49,594 bases of DNA from Akkermansiaceae bacterium (GTDB lineage: Bacteria; Verrucomicrobiota; Verrucomicrobiia; Verrucomicrobiales; Akkermansiaceae). Positions 38,336-47,729 of this stretch are shown one piece after another. The stretch is taken from the NCBI GenBank assembly GCA_903826205.1, contig CAIKDP010000189.1, positions 1 to 49,594 on the forward strand. The letters run 5' to 3'. Numbering within the stretch: the first letter of the stretch is position 1; every line of letters starts with the position of its first letter. The notes beneath the pieces are model-generated. The model made no database searches. It was not told the origin of the DNA and saw only the letters and a list, made by a program, of their open reading frames with translations. Position numbers and translations under genes: made by a program.

Positions 38336-39661
38336 ATGGCTGACATACCGATGCAATCCTTGGCTCGACCGCTGCGGCTTGGCGGACTGGCACCCGTGGA
38401 GGTGGCCGGGCGCTTGAGGCATTTGCCGGGCTTGGTGTTTTTCGACACCGCAGGAAATCGGCCCACTGCAGGGGGGCGGGCGGTGTCGGTTATTGCCGCG
38501 CGGCCCGTGCGGGTGCTGCACGGAAATTTGTTTGCAGAAACCGATCGACAGCGCTTGCAGGCGGCGGTGGCGGCCGGACCGCAAGTGCCCGGCGCACACG
38601 GGTTTCCGCTCGGCGGCCTCTGCGGGTGGGTCGATTACGAGGGGGCTTTTGTCTTCGGCGATTATCGTGAGATGCTGGTGCATTGCCATGACGAGGGGTC
38701 GTGGTGGGAGGTGGGCGGGCTGTCCGGGTGCCTGAGTGCGGCACCGGTGGCGGGGGCGCCTGTCTTCCCTGACAACCGGGACGGCTGTCCTCCGCCACCG
38801 CACATCGGACGGTTCACTGCTCTAACGAGCCGCGAGGATTTCATCACGGGGGTGCAACGGATCAAGGAATGGATTGCGGCGGGCGACATCTATCAGGTGA
38901 ACCTGTCGCAGGCGTATCAGGCACCGCTGGCGGGTGGCTCCTTGTTTGGCTTGTACGAAGCCTTGCGGGACGCCTCGCCGGCACCGATGGCGTGCTGGAT
39001 GTCACTGGCCGGGCGGGAGGTGCTGAGTTCCTCGCCGGAGACATTTTTGAAGGTGTCCGGGCGGCAGATCGAGACCCGCCCGATCAAGGGGACGCGGCCG
39101 CGCTTTGCGGATGGGGAGGCAGACCGGAGTGCGGCGCGTGAATTACAGAATTCGGCCAAGGAAGTGGCCGAGTTGGTGATGATCACGGATTTGCTGCGCA
39201 ATGATCTGGGGCAAGTGTGCGAATTCGGGTCGGTGGCGGTGACGGGAATGCTGCAGTTGGAGAGTCTGGGCCAAGTGCATCACCTGGTCTCCACGGTGAC
39301 CGGCAGGATGCGCCAGGATGTGGATGGGGTCACGGCCTTGGCCGCCTGTTTTCCGGGCGGCAGCATCACCGGCGCACCCAAACTGCGGGCCATGGAAATC
39401 ATCCGTGAACTGGAAGCCGCGCCTCGCGGAATCTATTGCGGGGCACTCGGGTGGCTGGGATTCAATGGCGAGTGCGCGTTCAATATCGCGATCCGCACGC
39501 TGGTCCGCTGTGGGTCGCAGCTTTGCTACCAAGTGGGCGCGGGCATTGTGGCGGATTCCGATCCGCAACAGGAATACGAGGAGACACTGCACAAGGCGGC
39601 GGGCATCCGCCTGGCCATCGAACGCTGGCAGCACTCAAACAGCCCATACGACCAGGGATGA
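38336..39661 (+). CDS. pabB: Aminodeoxychorismate synthase component I
   Basis: Chorismate-using enzyme of 441 residues, usual PabB length. The divergent N-terminal part (GGLAPVEVAGRLRHLPGLVFF) matches anthranilate-synthase-I-type N domains. The chorismate-binding domain contains GDIYQVNLSQ, SPETFL, RPIKGTRPR with the conserved Lys, MITDLLRNDLGQV, GSITGAPKLRAMEII and YCGALGWLGFNG. The PIKGT Lys and absence of the TrpE feedback segment favour PabB over TrpE. I start at the ATG at 38336; a GTG directly upstream and ATG 38351 are alternatives, while the longer frame back to 37469 is antisense of rpsB. The amidotransferase partner PabA is not in the window; pabC is at 21850. Confidence 0.88.
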   Translation: MADIPMQSLARPLRLGGLAPVEVAGRLRHLPGLVFFDTAGNRPTAGGRAVSVIAARPVRVLHGNLFAETDRQRLQAAVAAGPQVPGAHGFPLGGLCGWVDYEGAFVFGDYREMLVHCHDEGSWWEVGGLSGCLSAAPVAGAPVFPDNRDGCPPPPHIGRFTALTSREDFITGVQRIKEWIAAGDIYQVNLSQAYQAPLAGGSLFGLYEALRDASPAPMACWMSLAGREVLSSSPETFLKVSGRQIETRPIKGTRPRFADGEADRSAARELQNSAKEVAELVMITDLLRNDLGQVCEFGSVAVTGMLQLESLGQVHHLVSTVTGRMRQDVDGVTALAACFPGGSITGAPKLRAMEIIRELEAAPRGIYCGALGWLGFNGECAFNIAIRTLVRCGSQLCYQVGAGIVADSDPQQEYEETLHKAAGIRLAIERWQHSNSPYDQG

Positions 39662-39846
39662 TCCGGCCCTCCGCATCCCGCCTCCAATGGCTTCAATTTG
39701 CGTCCCCTCCCGCGTTCTCACGCACGCACCAGCAATAAACCCCGCTTTCCACACCGCCGGCGGGCCACGCTTCCCGGATTCAAGGCGCGCTGGAGAAATT
39801 TCTGATTTGCGAAACATTGCGCAAAGCCTGCCCGTATTCCCCGTGC
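39662..39846. other. Gap between pabB and the chorismatase-like gene
   Basis: This holds a decayed REP at about 39711-39728 whose left arm CGCGTTCTCACG is intact but whose right arm is altered. No terminator or gene is evident. Confidence 0.4.
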
Positions 39847-40974
39847 ATGAAGCAGCTCACCCAGCCCCAATTGGAGATTATCGCGGAATCTTTTGGCTCG
39901 CTTTGGAGCCGGGCCATCCCGAAATCCGGGTGGACCGAATTTCTCTTGGGAGCCATTCCGGGAAACGGCTCGTCACCTAACAACTGGCTGGCGGATTTGT
40001 CCGCCTTTCTGGAGCAGACTGGCGCCACGCTGGTGGAACTCGATGCCTTTGGCGATGCGTTGCTGATGGGTGAAATGGCCGAGGCTCTGGCAAGCTCGGG
40101 TTTTGCCGCGGTTCCGGTTTCATTGTTGGTCAACGCCAGCTACCCCGGCCCACCAAGTGGCGGCTTGTTAGTCCGGGCGGTGCTCGGGGTGACGGTCGAA
40201 CCGGTCGTCTATCACGGCAAGACACTGGGCTTCCGCTTCGAGGATGAAAACGCGACGTATTGCTACCTCGGCGGCTTGGTTCCGGACGATGGCCAACAAG
40301 ACGGCGCAGGCCAAACCACACAGGTGATGTCCGACATCCGGGGAAGCTTGCGCGCGGTGGGCATGGGGTTTCGGGATGTGGTGCGGACCTGGTATTATCT
40401 CGACGGGATTTTGGCGTGGTATGACGACTTCAACCGGGCACGCACCGAGTTTTTCAAGGAGCACGATGTGTTCTCCAAAATGATGCCGGCCAGCACCGGC
40501 ATCGGCATCGCCAATGCCTCCGGCAAACTCGTGCTGGCCAAGGTCCATGCCTTGCGCCCGAAAAATCCAAATTGCAGTGCGCGCGTGGCCGATTCGCCCT
40601 TGCAAGGCTGCGCCTATGCCTATGGCAGCGCCTTCAGCCGGGCGCTGGAATTGCGCTCACCGGAAGGCCGCACCCTGCACATCTCCGGCTCCGCCAGCAT
40701 CGCCCCCAGCGGCGAAACCGAATATGTCGATGACGTCGACGCCCAAATCCAACGAACCCTGGAAGTGGTGCAAGCCATCTTGCATCAGGCCGGCATGGAT
40801 TGGTCTGACACGGTGCGCGGCATCGCCTATTTCCGCCATGCCAAGGATCTGGCCCTGTGGGAAGCCGCACGCAACGCGCTGACCCTGCCGTCACAGGTGG
40901 AGATCGTCGTGTATGCCGACGTTTGCCGGGATGACTTGCTATTTGAGCTGGAACTGGAAGCATCGAGCGCATGA
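39847..40974 (+). CDS. Chorismatase-like (FkbO/Hyg5/XanB2-type) RidA-fold protein
   Basis: A 375-residue protein resembling the FkbO/Hyg5/XanB2 chorismatases, which have two RidA/YjgF-like halves and cleave chorismate to pyruvate plus a benzoate or cyclohexadiene acid. Supporting stretches are VVRTWYYLDGILAWYDDFN (compare the R-T-W-Y/N-Y-L and F-N-x-x-R family pattern), ASTGIGIANASGKLVL, SARVADSPLQGCAYAY, LHISGSASIAPSGET and VRGIAYFRHAKD. The alternative is a generic RidA-domain protein of other function. The ATG at 39847 gives the family start. The stop overlaps the DUF1549/1553 start by 4 bases (ATGA), tying it to the secreted-protein cluster. Catalytic residues were not verified, so activity is unproven. 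Confidence 0.65.
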   Translation: MKQLTQPQLEIIAESFGSLWSRAIPKSGWTEFLLGAIPGNGSSPNNWLADLSAFLEQTGATLVELDAFGDALLMGEMAEALASSGFAAVPVSLLVNASYPGPPSGGLLVRAVLGVTVEPVVYHGKTLGFRFEDENATYCYLGGLVPDDGQQDGAGQTTQVMSDIRGSLRAVGMGFRDVVRTWYYLDGILAWYDDFNRARTEFFKEHDVFSKMMPASTGIGIANASGKLVLAKVHALRPKNPNCSARVADSPLQGCAYAYGSAFSRALELRSPEGRTLHISGSASIAPSGETEYVDDVDAQIQRTLEVVQAILHQAGMDWSDTVRGIAYFRHAKDLALWEAARNALTLPSQVEIVVYADVCRDDLLFELELEASSA

Positions 40975-42542
40975 GACGCCTTGCATCGGTCCTGCTGTGG
41001 TTGTGTGCGGCGCTTGCGCCCGCCGCAACCCCCGCAGGCCCCCCGATGCCTCGCGAGCCTTATGAAGCCTCCTCCTTTAGCGTTCCGCCATGCCGCATTG
41101 ACGCCATCATTTTCACCCGTCTGGCCAAGGACGGTTTGGTTCCGGCACTCCCCTGTTCCGATGCGGTGTTCGTCCGCCGGGTTTTTCTCGATCTGATAGG
41201 CACCCTGCCGACCGGTGACGAGGTGGCGGCCTTTCTCAGCGACAAAGCCTCTGACAAGCGCAACAAGCTGGTGGACACCTTGTTCAAGCGCGATGAATTC
41301 GCCGATTACTGGGCCATGAAATGGTGCGACCTGTTGCGCGTCAAGGCCGAGTTCCCAGTCAACCTGTGGCCCAATCCCGCACAGGCCTATCATCGCCTCG
41401 TGCATACGTGCCTGGCCGACAACCTGTCGATGGACCGCTTTGCCAGGGGCTTGCTCACCGCCTCCGGCAGCAACATGCGCGTGCCCCAGGCGAATTTTTT
41501 CCGCGCCGTGCAAAGCCGCGAACCCCGTTCCCTTGCCGCCGCCGTCTCGCTCGTGTTCATGGGTGTGCGCCAGGATTCCTGGACACCTGCCGAGTTGGAC
41601 TCCCTCGCGGTCTTCTTCTCCCGCGTCGGTTACAAGTCCACCATGGAATGGAAAGAGGAGATCGTGTTTTTTGATGAAGCCAAACCCGCGGCCAAAGGCC
41701 CGGTGAATATGCCCGACGGGCAGCTGCTGCCCGTCCCGCCGGAGCGTGATCCGCGCTCCGTGTTCGCCGATTGGTTGATCCAACCTAACAACCCTTGGTT
41801 CGCGCGCAACCTCGCCAACCGCGCCTGGTACTGGCTGTTGGGTCGCGGCCTCGTCCACGAACCGGATGATGTCCGCAAAAACAATCCACCGTCCCATCCG
41901 GAACTGCTGGCATACCTCGAAAAGGAATTCGTCAGCCACGGCTATGACATGCGGCATCTGCTGCGCCTGATTGTCAACTCCCGGACCTATCAACTCTCAT
42001 GCATTCCCGTCGGTGACAACCCGCGGACGCTGGAATTGTTTGGTGCCTATCCGATCCGGCGCCTGGATGCCGAGGTGCTGATTGATGCCATCTGCGCGGT
42101 GACGGGAACCGGCGAAAGTTACTCCAGCGCCATCCCGGAGCCGTTCACCTTCCTGCCGGACGGCTCGCGCGCCATCGCCTTGCCGGATGGCTCCATCAGC
42201 AGTTCCTTCCTCGAATTGTTCGGGCGTCCGGCGCGCGATTCCGGGTTTGAAAGCGAGCGCAACTCGAATCCCAGCGCCGCCCAACGACTGCATTTCCTCA
42301 ACTCGTCGCAGATCCGTTCCAAGATCGAAAAAAGCTCCAGCCTGGGCAAACTGCTGCGCAATACCGGCGCACCTAACAACACAGCCACCCAGCTCTACAC
42401 GGACATTCTCTGCCGCCCGCCCACCGAAACGGAAAAATCCCTGGTCCGGGAAGTCCTCGGTGCCGCGACCAACCGCAAGGAGGCGCTCATCGACTTGACC
42501 TGGGCCTTGTTCAACACCACCGAATTCCTATGTCGTCATTAA
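40971..42542 (+). CDS. Secreted DUF1549/DUF1553 protein
   Basis: Exported protein of 523 residues of the Planctomycetota/Verrucomicrobiota PSCyt2-PSD1 class. A signal peptide (VLLWLCAALAPAATPA) is followed by a DUF1549 segment (IDAIIFTRL, FVRRVFLDLIGTLPTGDEVAAFL, YWAMKWCDLLRVK) and a DUF1553 segment (RAWYWLLGRGLVHEPDD, GYDMRHLLRLIVNSRTYQLS, RRLDAEVLIDAI). The PSCyt1 haem domain often fused to this pair is absent, so it is a haem-less form. The start overlaps the chorismatase-like gene and the end overlaps DUF1501 by 13 bases, indicating one translation unit. Molecular function is unknown for the family. Confidence 0.85.
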   Translation: MRRLASVLLWLCAALAPAATPAGPPMPREPYEASSFSVPPCRIDAIIFTRLAKDGLVPALPCSDAVFVRRVFLDLIGTLPTGDEVAAFLSDKASDKRNKLVDTLFKRDEFADYWAMKWCDLLRVKAEFPVNLWPNPAQAYHRLVHTCLADNLSMDRFARGLLTASGSNMRVPQANFFRAVQSREPRSLAAAVSLVFMGVRQDSWTPAELDSLAVFFSRVGYKSTMEWKEEIVFFDEAKPAAKGPVNMPDGQLLPVPPERDPRSVFADWLIQPNNPWFARNLANRAWYWLLGRGLVHEPDDVRKNNPPSHPELLAYLEKEFVSHGYDMRHLLRLIVNSRTYQLSCIPVGDNPRTLELFGAYPIRRLDAEVLIDAICAVTGTGESYSSAIPEPFTFLPDGSRAIALPDGSISSSFLELFGRPARDSGFESERNSNPSAAQRLHFLNSSQIRSKIEKSSSLGKLLRNTGAPNNTATQLYTDILCRPPTETEKSLVREVLGAATNRKEALIDLTWALFNTTEFLCRH

Positions 42543-43960
42543 ACCCATACCACAACGACAGGTCGTCACCCCGCCCCACAGTGGACCGGGCATGTTGCCC
42601 GGATCTTCCCGCGCCGGATCCGCGAGGTCTGCCAATGTCACGGCGCCGCGTCATCCAATGTGCCCTCGGTGGCTCCGCCAGCGTGTTGTTATCCAACCAA
42701 CCCTTGTTTGCGGAAACAGCGGCACCCGCGGCCACTCCGCCGCCGCGTCCGGCACGGGCGAAGTCGGTGATCCAGATCTGGCTCTGGGGCGGACCTTGTC
42801 ATCTGGACACCTTTGACCCCAAACCCGAGGCCGGCACGGACTATTGCGGCCCGTTTGGCAAACCCCTCGAGACGAAGGTGGCGGGCATCCGTATCAATGA
42901 GTTATTGCCGGTGCTGGCCTCACAGGCCGACAAGTTCTCCATCCTGCGGGGCATGACCCATGGCATCAACGCCCATGAAACAGCGTCCTATGTGATGCAA
43001 ACCGGTCATCCCGAAGGGGATCGCATTGTCTATCCGTCAGTGGGCGCGGTGGTGTCCCTCTTCAAAGGTCGCGCCGCAGGCTATCAGGGGCAGATTCCTC
43101 CCTACATCGTTCTAACCGAACCACAGGGGCGTTTCTCCGAGGCGGGCTTTCTTGGCTCGCGCTACAAGCCATTCGCCACCGGCGGCAACCCGGCCAAGAC
43201 CCCCTTTGCCGTGGAAGGCATCGTTGCGGAAGGCTTCAGCGAGGAACGCCAACGCGCCCGCCGCGATTTGCTCCACCGCATGGACACCCTCGCCAAAGAT
43301 ATGCCCCAGCACCCGGCCATCGCCGCCATGCGCCGCTGCGAGGATGACGCGTATGACCTGATCCTTGGCAACGGCGCCAAGACCTTCGACCTCAATCAGG
43401 AAACTCCGGAACTGCGCGATAAATACGGTCGCAGCACCTTCGGCCAGTCCTGCCTGATGGCACGCCGCCTGGTCGAACTCGGCGTCCCTTATATCACCAT
43501 CAACTACAAAGGTTGGGACACCCACAAACAACACTTCCAAATCATGCGCCGCCAACTCCCGGAAATGGACAAGGGCGTCGGCACCCTTATCGAGGACTTG
43601 GCCAGCCACGGACTCCTTGACAGCACCATCGTCTGGTGGGGCGGCGAATTCGGCCGCACCCCCAAGGTCCAGAATGAATCCCCGTGGAATGGCGGCCGCA
43701 GCCATTATGGCAAGGCGTTTTGCTCAATGGTGGCCGGCGGCGGATTCAAGGGCGGTCAGGTCGTGGGCGCCACCGATGCCCGCGGCGAGGAAGTCGCCTC
43801 CCGCCCGATCTATCCATGGGACCTGGTCGGCAGCATCTATGAATTGTTGGGTATCGACACCGAAGCCACCCTGCCCCACCCGCTCGGCCTCACCGCCCGC
43901 GTCATGCCGGGCAAGGAGGAAAAACTCAAGAGCGGCGGCAGGCTGCATGAAATCATGTGA
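42530..43960 (+). CDS. DUF1501 protein with twin-arginine signal
   Basis: A 476-residue DUF1501 (sulfatase-like fold) protein. The Tat motif is in PMSRRRVIQCALGGSAS, so folded export is likely. The core shows IQIWLWGGPCHLDTFDPKP, RGMTHGINAHETAS, GHPEGDRIVYPSVGAVVS, GRSTFGQSCLMARRLVE, NYKGWDTH and VWWGGEFGRTPKVQN, all typical. It overlaps the DUF1549/1553 gene and is followed by the PPC protein. DUF1501 partners of DUF1553 proteins are ubiquitous in this phylum but their substrate is unknown. Export with the haem-less partner suggests a joint periplasmic role. Confidence 0.92.
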   Translation: MSSLNPYHNDRSSPRPTVDRACCPDLPAPDPRGLPMSRRRVIQCALGGSASVLLSNQPLFAETAAPAATPPPRPARAKSVIQIWLWGGPCHLDTFDPKPEAGTDYCGPFGKPLETKVAGIRINELLPVLASQADKFSILRGMTHGINAHETASYVMQTGHPEGDRIVYPSVGAVVSLFKGRAAGYQGQIPPYIVLTEPQGRFSEAGFLGSRYKPFATGGNPAKTPFAVEGIVAEGFSEERQRARRDLLHRMDTLAKDMPQHPAIAAMRRCEDDAYDLILGNGAKTFDLNQETPELRDKYGRSTFGQSCLMARRLVELGVPYITINYKGWDTHKQHFQIMRRQLPEMDKGVGTLIEDLASHGLLDSTIVWWGGEFGRTPKVQNESPWNGGRSHYGKAFCSMVAGGGFKGGQVVGATDARGEEVASRPIYPWDLVGSIYELLGIDTEATLPHPLGLTARVMPGKEEKLKSGGRLHEIM

Positions 43961-43971
43961 GCCTAACCATC

Positions 43972-46329
43972 ATGACACTCCAGCCGATCACCCGCTTCGT
44001 CCGACCTGTCCGACCTGTCCGACCTGTCCGACCCTCGGCGTTCCGCCTCTTGCTCCTCATTCCTCTCGCCATCTCTTTGTTGCTGGCGGCACCCGCGTCT
44101 GCCCAACAACAACCTCCCGTGATCGGCTACGCATTGCCGGCCGGCGGCCGCCAGGGAACCCAGTTCGAGTGCGCCGTGGGCGGCGCCAATCTAACCGGAA
44201 CCACCGCGGCCATCATTTCCGGAACCGGCGTGAGCGCCGAGGTGGCCAAACACTTCAAGCCGCTCAATGGCGGCCGGGAAAGGGAGATCCGTGACTTGCT
44301 GCAGGCGGAACGCGAAAAATTGAAGAAAGACAAACCTCTGCCGCGCTTCGCGCGCGACGAGGACCTGCTGACCCAGATTGCCGAGCGGGCCGGAATCACC
44401 GCCGACGAGGTGGCGGCGTTTCGTGAAGGCGTCATGCAAAAGCGTGACCCCAAACACCAACTCAACCCGCAACTCGTGGAACGGGTCACGCTGCGCATCA
44501 AGGTCGCGGCCAATGCGCCGACCGGCAAACACGAGGTCCGCCTGCTCACCCCCAGCGGCCTTTCCAATCCCATCGTGTTCCAGGTCGGTGTGCTGCCGGA
44601 AGTGATGGAAGCCGAACCTAACGACAAGCCCGCCGACGCCGACGCCACCCCGGTGAAAATCCCGGCGGTAATCAACGGCCGCATCCTGCCCGGCGATGTG
44701 GATTGTTTCGCCTTTGATGCCCGGGCGGGCATGAAGCTCACCGTGGCCGTCGCCGCCCGCGAGCTGATCCCCTATCTGGCAGATGCGGTCCCGGGATGGT
44801 TCCAGGCCAACCTCACCCTGTTGGATTCCAAACAACATGAAGTCGCCTTCAGCGATGACTTCTGCTACCGGCCGGACCCGCTCATCTGCGTGAGCATCCC
44901 CACCGACGGCCGTTACACGCTGCGCATCCGCGACTCCATCTGCCGCGGACGCGAGGACTTCGTCTATCGCATCAGTGTGGGCGAACTTCCCTGCCTAACC
45001 GAACAATTCCCCGCGGGCGGGCAGATCCACTCGAAGGTTGACGTCCGCGTGGCCGGTTGGAACTTGCCGGAGCGCAGCATCACCGTGGACGCAGGCGACT
45101 CGCCGGGACTGCGCAACATCGGCTTGCAGGCGCCGGCCATCGGGTTTGTCAGATTTGAAGCCGGGAGCTTCCCCGAATTTTTGGAAGCCGCGTCCGACGC
45201 CAAGCCGGGGGCGCCCTGGGAGTTGCGCTTTCCCTGTGTTGCCAATGCGGTCATCAGCAAGCCGGGCGAACATGATGTCTGCGCGCTGCGCCTGCAGGCG
45301 GGGACCGGGGTGGTCGCGGAAATCCGCGCCCGCCGCCTCGGTTCTCCCTTGGACTCAATGCTCAAAGTCACCGATGCCGATGGCAAAATCATCGCGTCTA
45401 ACGACGACTACGACGACCCGTCCGCGGGCCTGGAAACCCATCATGCCGATTCGCGCGTCGCCTTCACCGTCCCCAAGGATGACCTCTATCAATTCCATGT
45501 GTCGGACACCCAGGGCAAGGGCAGTCGCGCTCACGCCTATCGTCTGACCATCGCCCCGCCGCAACCGGGGTTCGACCTGCGCATCGTGCCGTCGAGCATC
45601 AATGGCCGCGCCGGTGCCATGGTCCCCGTCACCGCCCATGTCATGCGCCACGATGGCTTTGCCGGCGAAATCGATCTGAGCCTGAAAGACGCACCGCCCG
45701 GCTTCGGGTTGGCGGGTGCCAAAATTCCCGCCGGCACCGACTCGGTGCGGCTGAGCGTGAAAATGCCTGACGCGGCGGGCGCGGTCCCCGTGCCGCTTGC
45801 CATCGAAGGGCACGCCCGCATCGGCAGTGCGGACGTCGTGCGCACGGCGGTGCCCGCGGATGACCGGATGCAGGCATTTTTCTTCCGCCATCTCGTGCCC
45901 GCCGATGCCTTGTTAGCCTGGGTCATGGCCAAGCCTAAGGGCGCCAAACGCCCGCCGGAAACACTGGCCGGCATCGAGAAATTCCGCGCCGCCTGCGCGG
46001 CGGGCATCGCCATTCCGGCCGGTGGCACCGCCACCCTCAGCTTGCCGGGCCTGGGCGCGCTTTCTAACAACAGGCCACTGACCTTCGCGCTCAGCACCCC
46101 GCCGCCGGGCATCTCGCTGGATGCCAAACCCAACGGCAACACCATGGACTTCATCTTCAAGGCGGATGCCGCGAAAACCAAGCCCGGCCCTCTCGGCAAT
46201 CTGATAGTGAATGTTTTCACGGAGATGCAGCCGCCCCAGGTTGAGGGCAAGCCCGCCAAGCCAAAGCGCTCCATACAGGTTGCCACCTTGCCACCCATCC
46301 CGTGCACGATTACCGGACAAGGCAAGTGA
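43972..46329 (+). CDS. Secreted pre-peptidase C (PPC) domain protein
   Basis: A 785-residue exported protein, the third member of the DUF1549/1553-DUF1501 cluster. The n-region of the signal peptide has three VRP repeats before RLLLLIPLAISLLLAAPASAQ. The mature part starts with a beta domain (GGRQGTQFECAVGG), and contains two PPC-type domains around VDCFAFDARAGMKLTVAV and HDVCALRLQAGTGVVAEIRA, with YDDPSAGLETHHADSRVAF nearby, then further Ig-like beta segments. It ends with an Lys-rich VEGKPAKPKRSIQ. GTG 43957, overlapping the DUF1501 stop, is another possible start; ATG 43972 is preferred. It is probably a substrate- or wall-binding partner. Confidence 0.85.
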   Translation: MTLQPITRFVRPVRPVRPVRPSAFRLLLLIPLAISLLLAAPASAQQQPPVIGYALPAGGRQGTQFECAVGGANLTGTTAAIISGTGVSAEVAKHFKPLNGGREREIRDLLQAEREKLKKDKPLPRFARDEDLLTQIAERAGITADEVAAFREGVMQKRDPKHQLNPQLVERVTLRIKVAANAPTGKHEVRLLTPSGLSNPIVFQVGVLPEVMEAEPNDKPADADATPVKIPAVINGRILPGDVDCFAFDARAGMKLTVAVAARELIPYLADAVPGWFQANLTLLDSKQHEVAFSDDFCYRPDPLICVSIPTDGRYTLRIRDSICRGREDFVYRISVGELPCLTEQFPAGGQIHSKVDVRVAGWNLPERSITVDAGDSPGLRNIGLQAPAIGFVRFEAGSFPEFLEAASDAKPGAPWELRFPCVANAVISKPGEHDVCALRLQAGTGVVAEIRARRLGSPLDSMLKVTDADGKIIASNDDYDDPSAGLETHHADSRVAFTVPKDDLYQFHVSDTQGKGSRAHAYRLTIAPPQPGFDLRIVPSSINGRAGAMVPVTAHVMRHDGFAGEIDLSLKDAPPGFGLAGAKIPAGTDSVRLSVKMPDAAGAVPVPLAIEGHARIGSADVVRTAVPADDRMQAFFFRHLVPADALLAWVMAKPKGAKRPPETLAGIEKFRAACAAGIAIPAGGTATLSLPGLGALSNNRPLTFALSTPPPGISLDAKPNGNTMDFIFKADAAKTKPGPLGNLIVNVFTEMQPPQVEGKPAKPKRSIQVATLPPIPCTITGQGK
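43999..44036 (+). repeat. 9-base tandem repeat in the PPC signal region
   Basis: About four copies of GACCTGTCC encode VRPVRPVRP in the positively charged part of the signal peptide. The unit is a multiple of three, so copy change alters length but not frame. Confidence 0.8.
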
Positions 46330-46556
46330 CCCGCAGGTAGGCGCGTTGGTGACAACGCGTTGGGGCAATGGCGGAGACACCGTGCAGGCGCGACTCTCCC
46401 CCGCATTCTAACGAATGCGCCTACGGGGTGAATGCCGCGCCCGATTTCTTTGTAGGCGCGTTGGTGACAACGCGTTGGGGCAATGGGGATTGACTTTGGC
46501 ATTGTCCTTGACCCCGCCCGCCGCAATCGCAACTATCTGCGTGCGCCAACTCCCCC
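46330..46556. repeat. REP cluster upstream of the agaS operon
   Basis: Three GTAG-type palindromes: 46337-46360 (plus), 46402-46424 (minus) and 46452-46475 (plus). The two plus copies are almost identical over about 35 bases including trailing GGGGCAATGG. The minus copy has a GCATT/AATGC stem in place of GCGTT/AACGC, a compensated pair change that keeps the stem. The remaining 46476-46556 should hold the operon promoter; no clear boxes are visible. Confidence 0.8.
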
Positions 46557-47714
46557 ATGAATGCCTCTTCCGCACCCACTGCCCCTGGCAACGATTCCCA
46601 CGTGACACTCCGTGAAATCCAGCACCAACCGGCTTGTTGGAAAAAAACATTCGAGATCATCCGCGCCGCCAGGCCGGCGATTGAGGCGTTCCTGCAATCC
46701 TTCAACGCCAACGCTGCAGACCGTCAGGTGATCATCACCGGTGCCGGGACCTCGGCGTATGCGGGCATCGTGTTGGAATCGATCATCCGTAGGGACACCC
46801 GGGCCTTTGTCAGGGCGGTGGCCACCACCGATCTCATCCTCGAGCCGGACAGTTATTTCAAACCCGGGATTGCCACCCTGTTGGTTTCGTTTGCCCGCTC
46901 GGGCGACAGCCCGGAAAGCAAGGCGGCTATCGATCTTGCGGACCAATCGGCGTCGGTCGTCAGCCATCTCATCATCACGTGCAATGTGAATGGGCGGATT
47001 GCGGTAAAGCGCGACGACTCCAATGCGCTGGTGATCTTCTTGCCGGATGAAACCAATGACAGGGGCCTGGCGATGACCAGCAGTTTTTCCAACATGCTGC
47101 TGGCAGGGATTCTCACCTTTGCATGGCATCAAATCGGCGATGTTGAAAAGCAGGTGGCCACCCTCATGGGTTGTGGCTGCAAGATCCTCAAGGATTATAC
47201 CGGTGCCATTGAGGATATTTCCAAGTCCGGGTTTCGGCAGGCGGTGTTTCTTGGATCGGGCAGCCTGACCGGCATCGCCCAGGAATCGAAGTTGAAGCTT
47301 TTGGAACTCACCGTGGGTGACGTCGTCTGCCACCACGAATCGTTCGTGGCCTTCCGCCACGGCCCAATCGCGGTGATGAACCAAGATACCCTGCTGGTCT
47401 GTCTCTTTTCCAGTGATCCCTGCATCCAACAATATGAAAGGGATCTGGTGAACTCCTTGCACAAGGGGAAGTTCAAACTCGGCATCTCCCAACACCCGGT
47501 CGCCGGTGTGACTGTGGACCAGGCGCTGGTGTTCGGTGACGCCACCGACGATGACCTGTGCCGCGAATTGTTGCCGGTGTGCGCGGTGCTGCCCGGCCAG
47601 ATGTTAGGTTATTTCACCTCCTTGCACATCGGCCTCAATCCGGACGCCCCCTGCACCGACGGGAGTTATTCCCGCGTGGTCCAGGGCGTGCATATCTATC
47701 AACCAACCCATTGA
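46557..47714 (+). CDS. agaS: SIS-domain sugar isomerase/deaminase (AgaS-like)
   Basis: A 385-residue protein with two SIS domains, of the AgaS/GlmS-isomerase-like group. The first domain contains VIITGAGTSAYAGIVLES and LLVSFARSGDSPESKAAIDLA; the second contains FLGSGSLTGIAQESKLKLLE, followed by VVCHHESFVAFRHGPIAV. AgaS converts galactosamine-6-phosphate to tagatose-6-phosphate plus ammonia. The next genes are a PfkB kinase and a GatZ-type protein, completing the logic tagatose-6-P to tagatose-1,6-bisP to triose phosphates. The start is ATG 46557. Confidence 0.85.
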   Translation: MNASSAPTAPGNDSHVTLREIQHQPACWKKTFEIIRAARPAIEAFLQSFNANAADRQVIITGAGTSAYAGIVLESIIRRDTRAFVRAVATTDLILEPDSYFKPGIATLLVSFARSGDSPESKAAIDLADQSASVVSHLIITCNVNGRIAVKRDDSNALVIFLPDETNDRGLAMTSSFSNMLLAGILTFAWHQIGDVEKQVATLMGCGCKILKDYTGAIEDISKSGFRQAVFLGSGSLTGIAQESKLKLLELTVGDVVCHHESFVAFRHGPIAVMNQDTLLVCLFSSDPCIQQYERDLVNSLHKGKFKLGISQHPVAGVTVDQALVFGDATDDDLCRELLPVCAVLPGQMLGYFTSLHIGLNPDAPCTDGSYSRVVQGVHIYQPTH

Positions 47715-47729
47715 CATAACTTCAAACCA

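Noticed and set aside
46476-46556. Sigma-54-like promoter (TTTGGCAT...CTTGA) before agaS
   Set aside because: The downstream element reads TTGA rather than TTGC, and no enhancer site or regulator is nearby.
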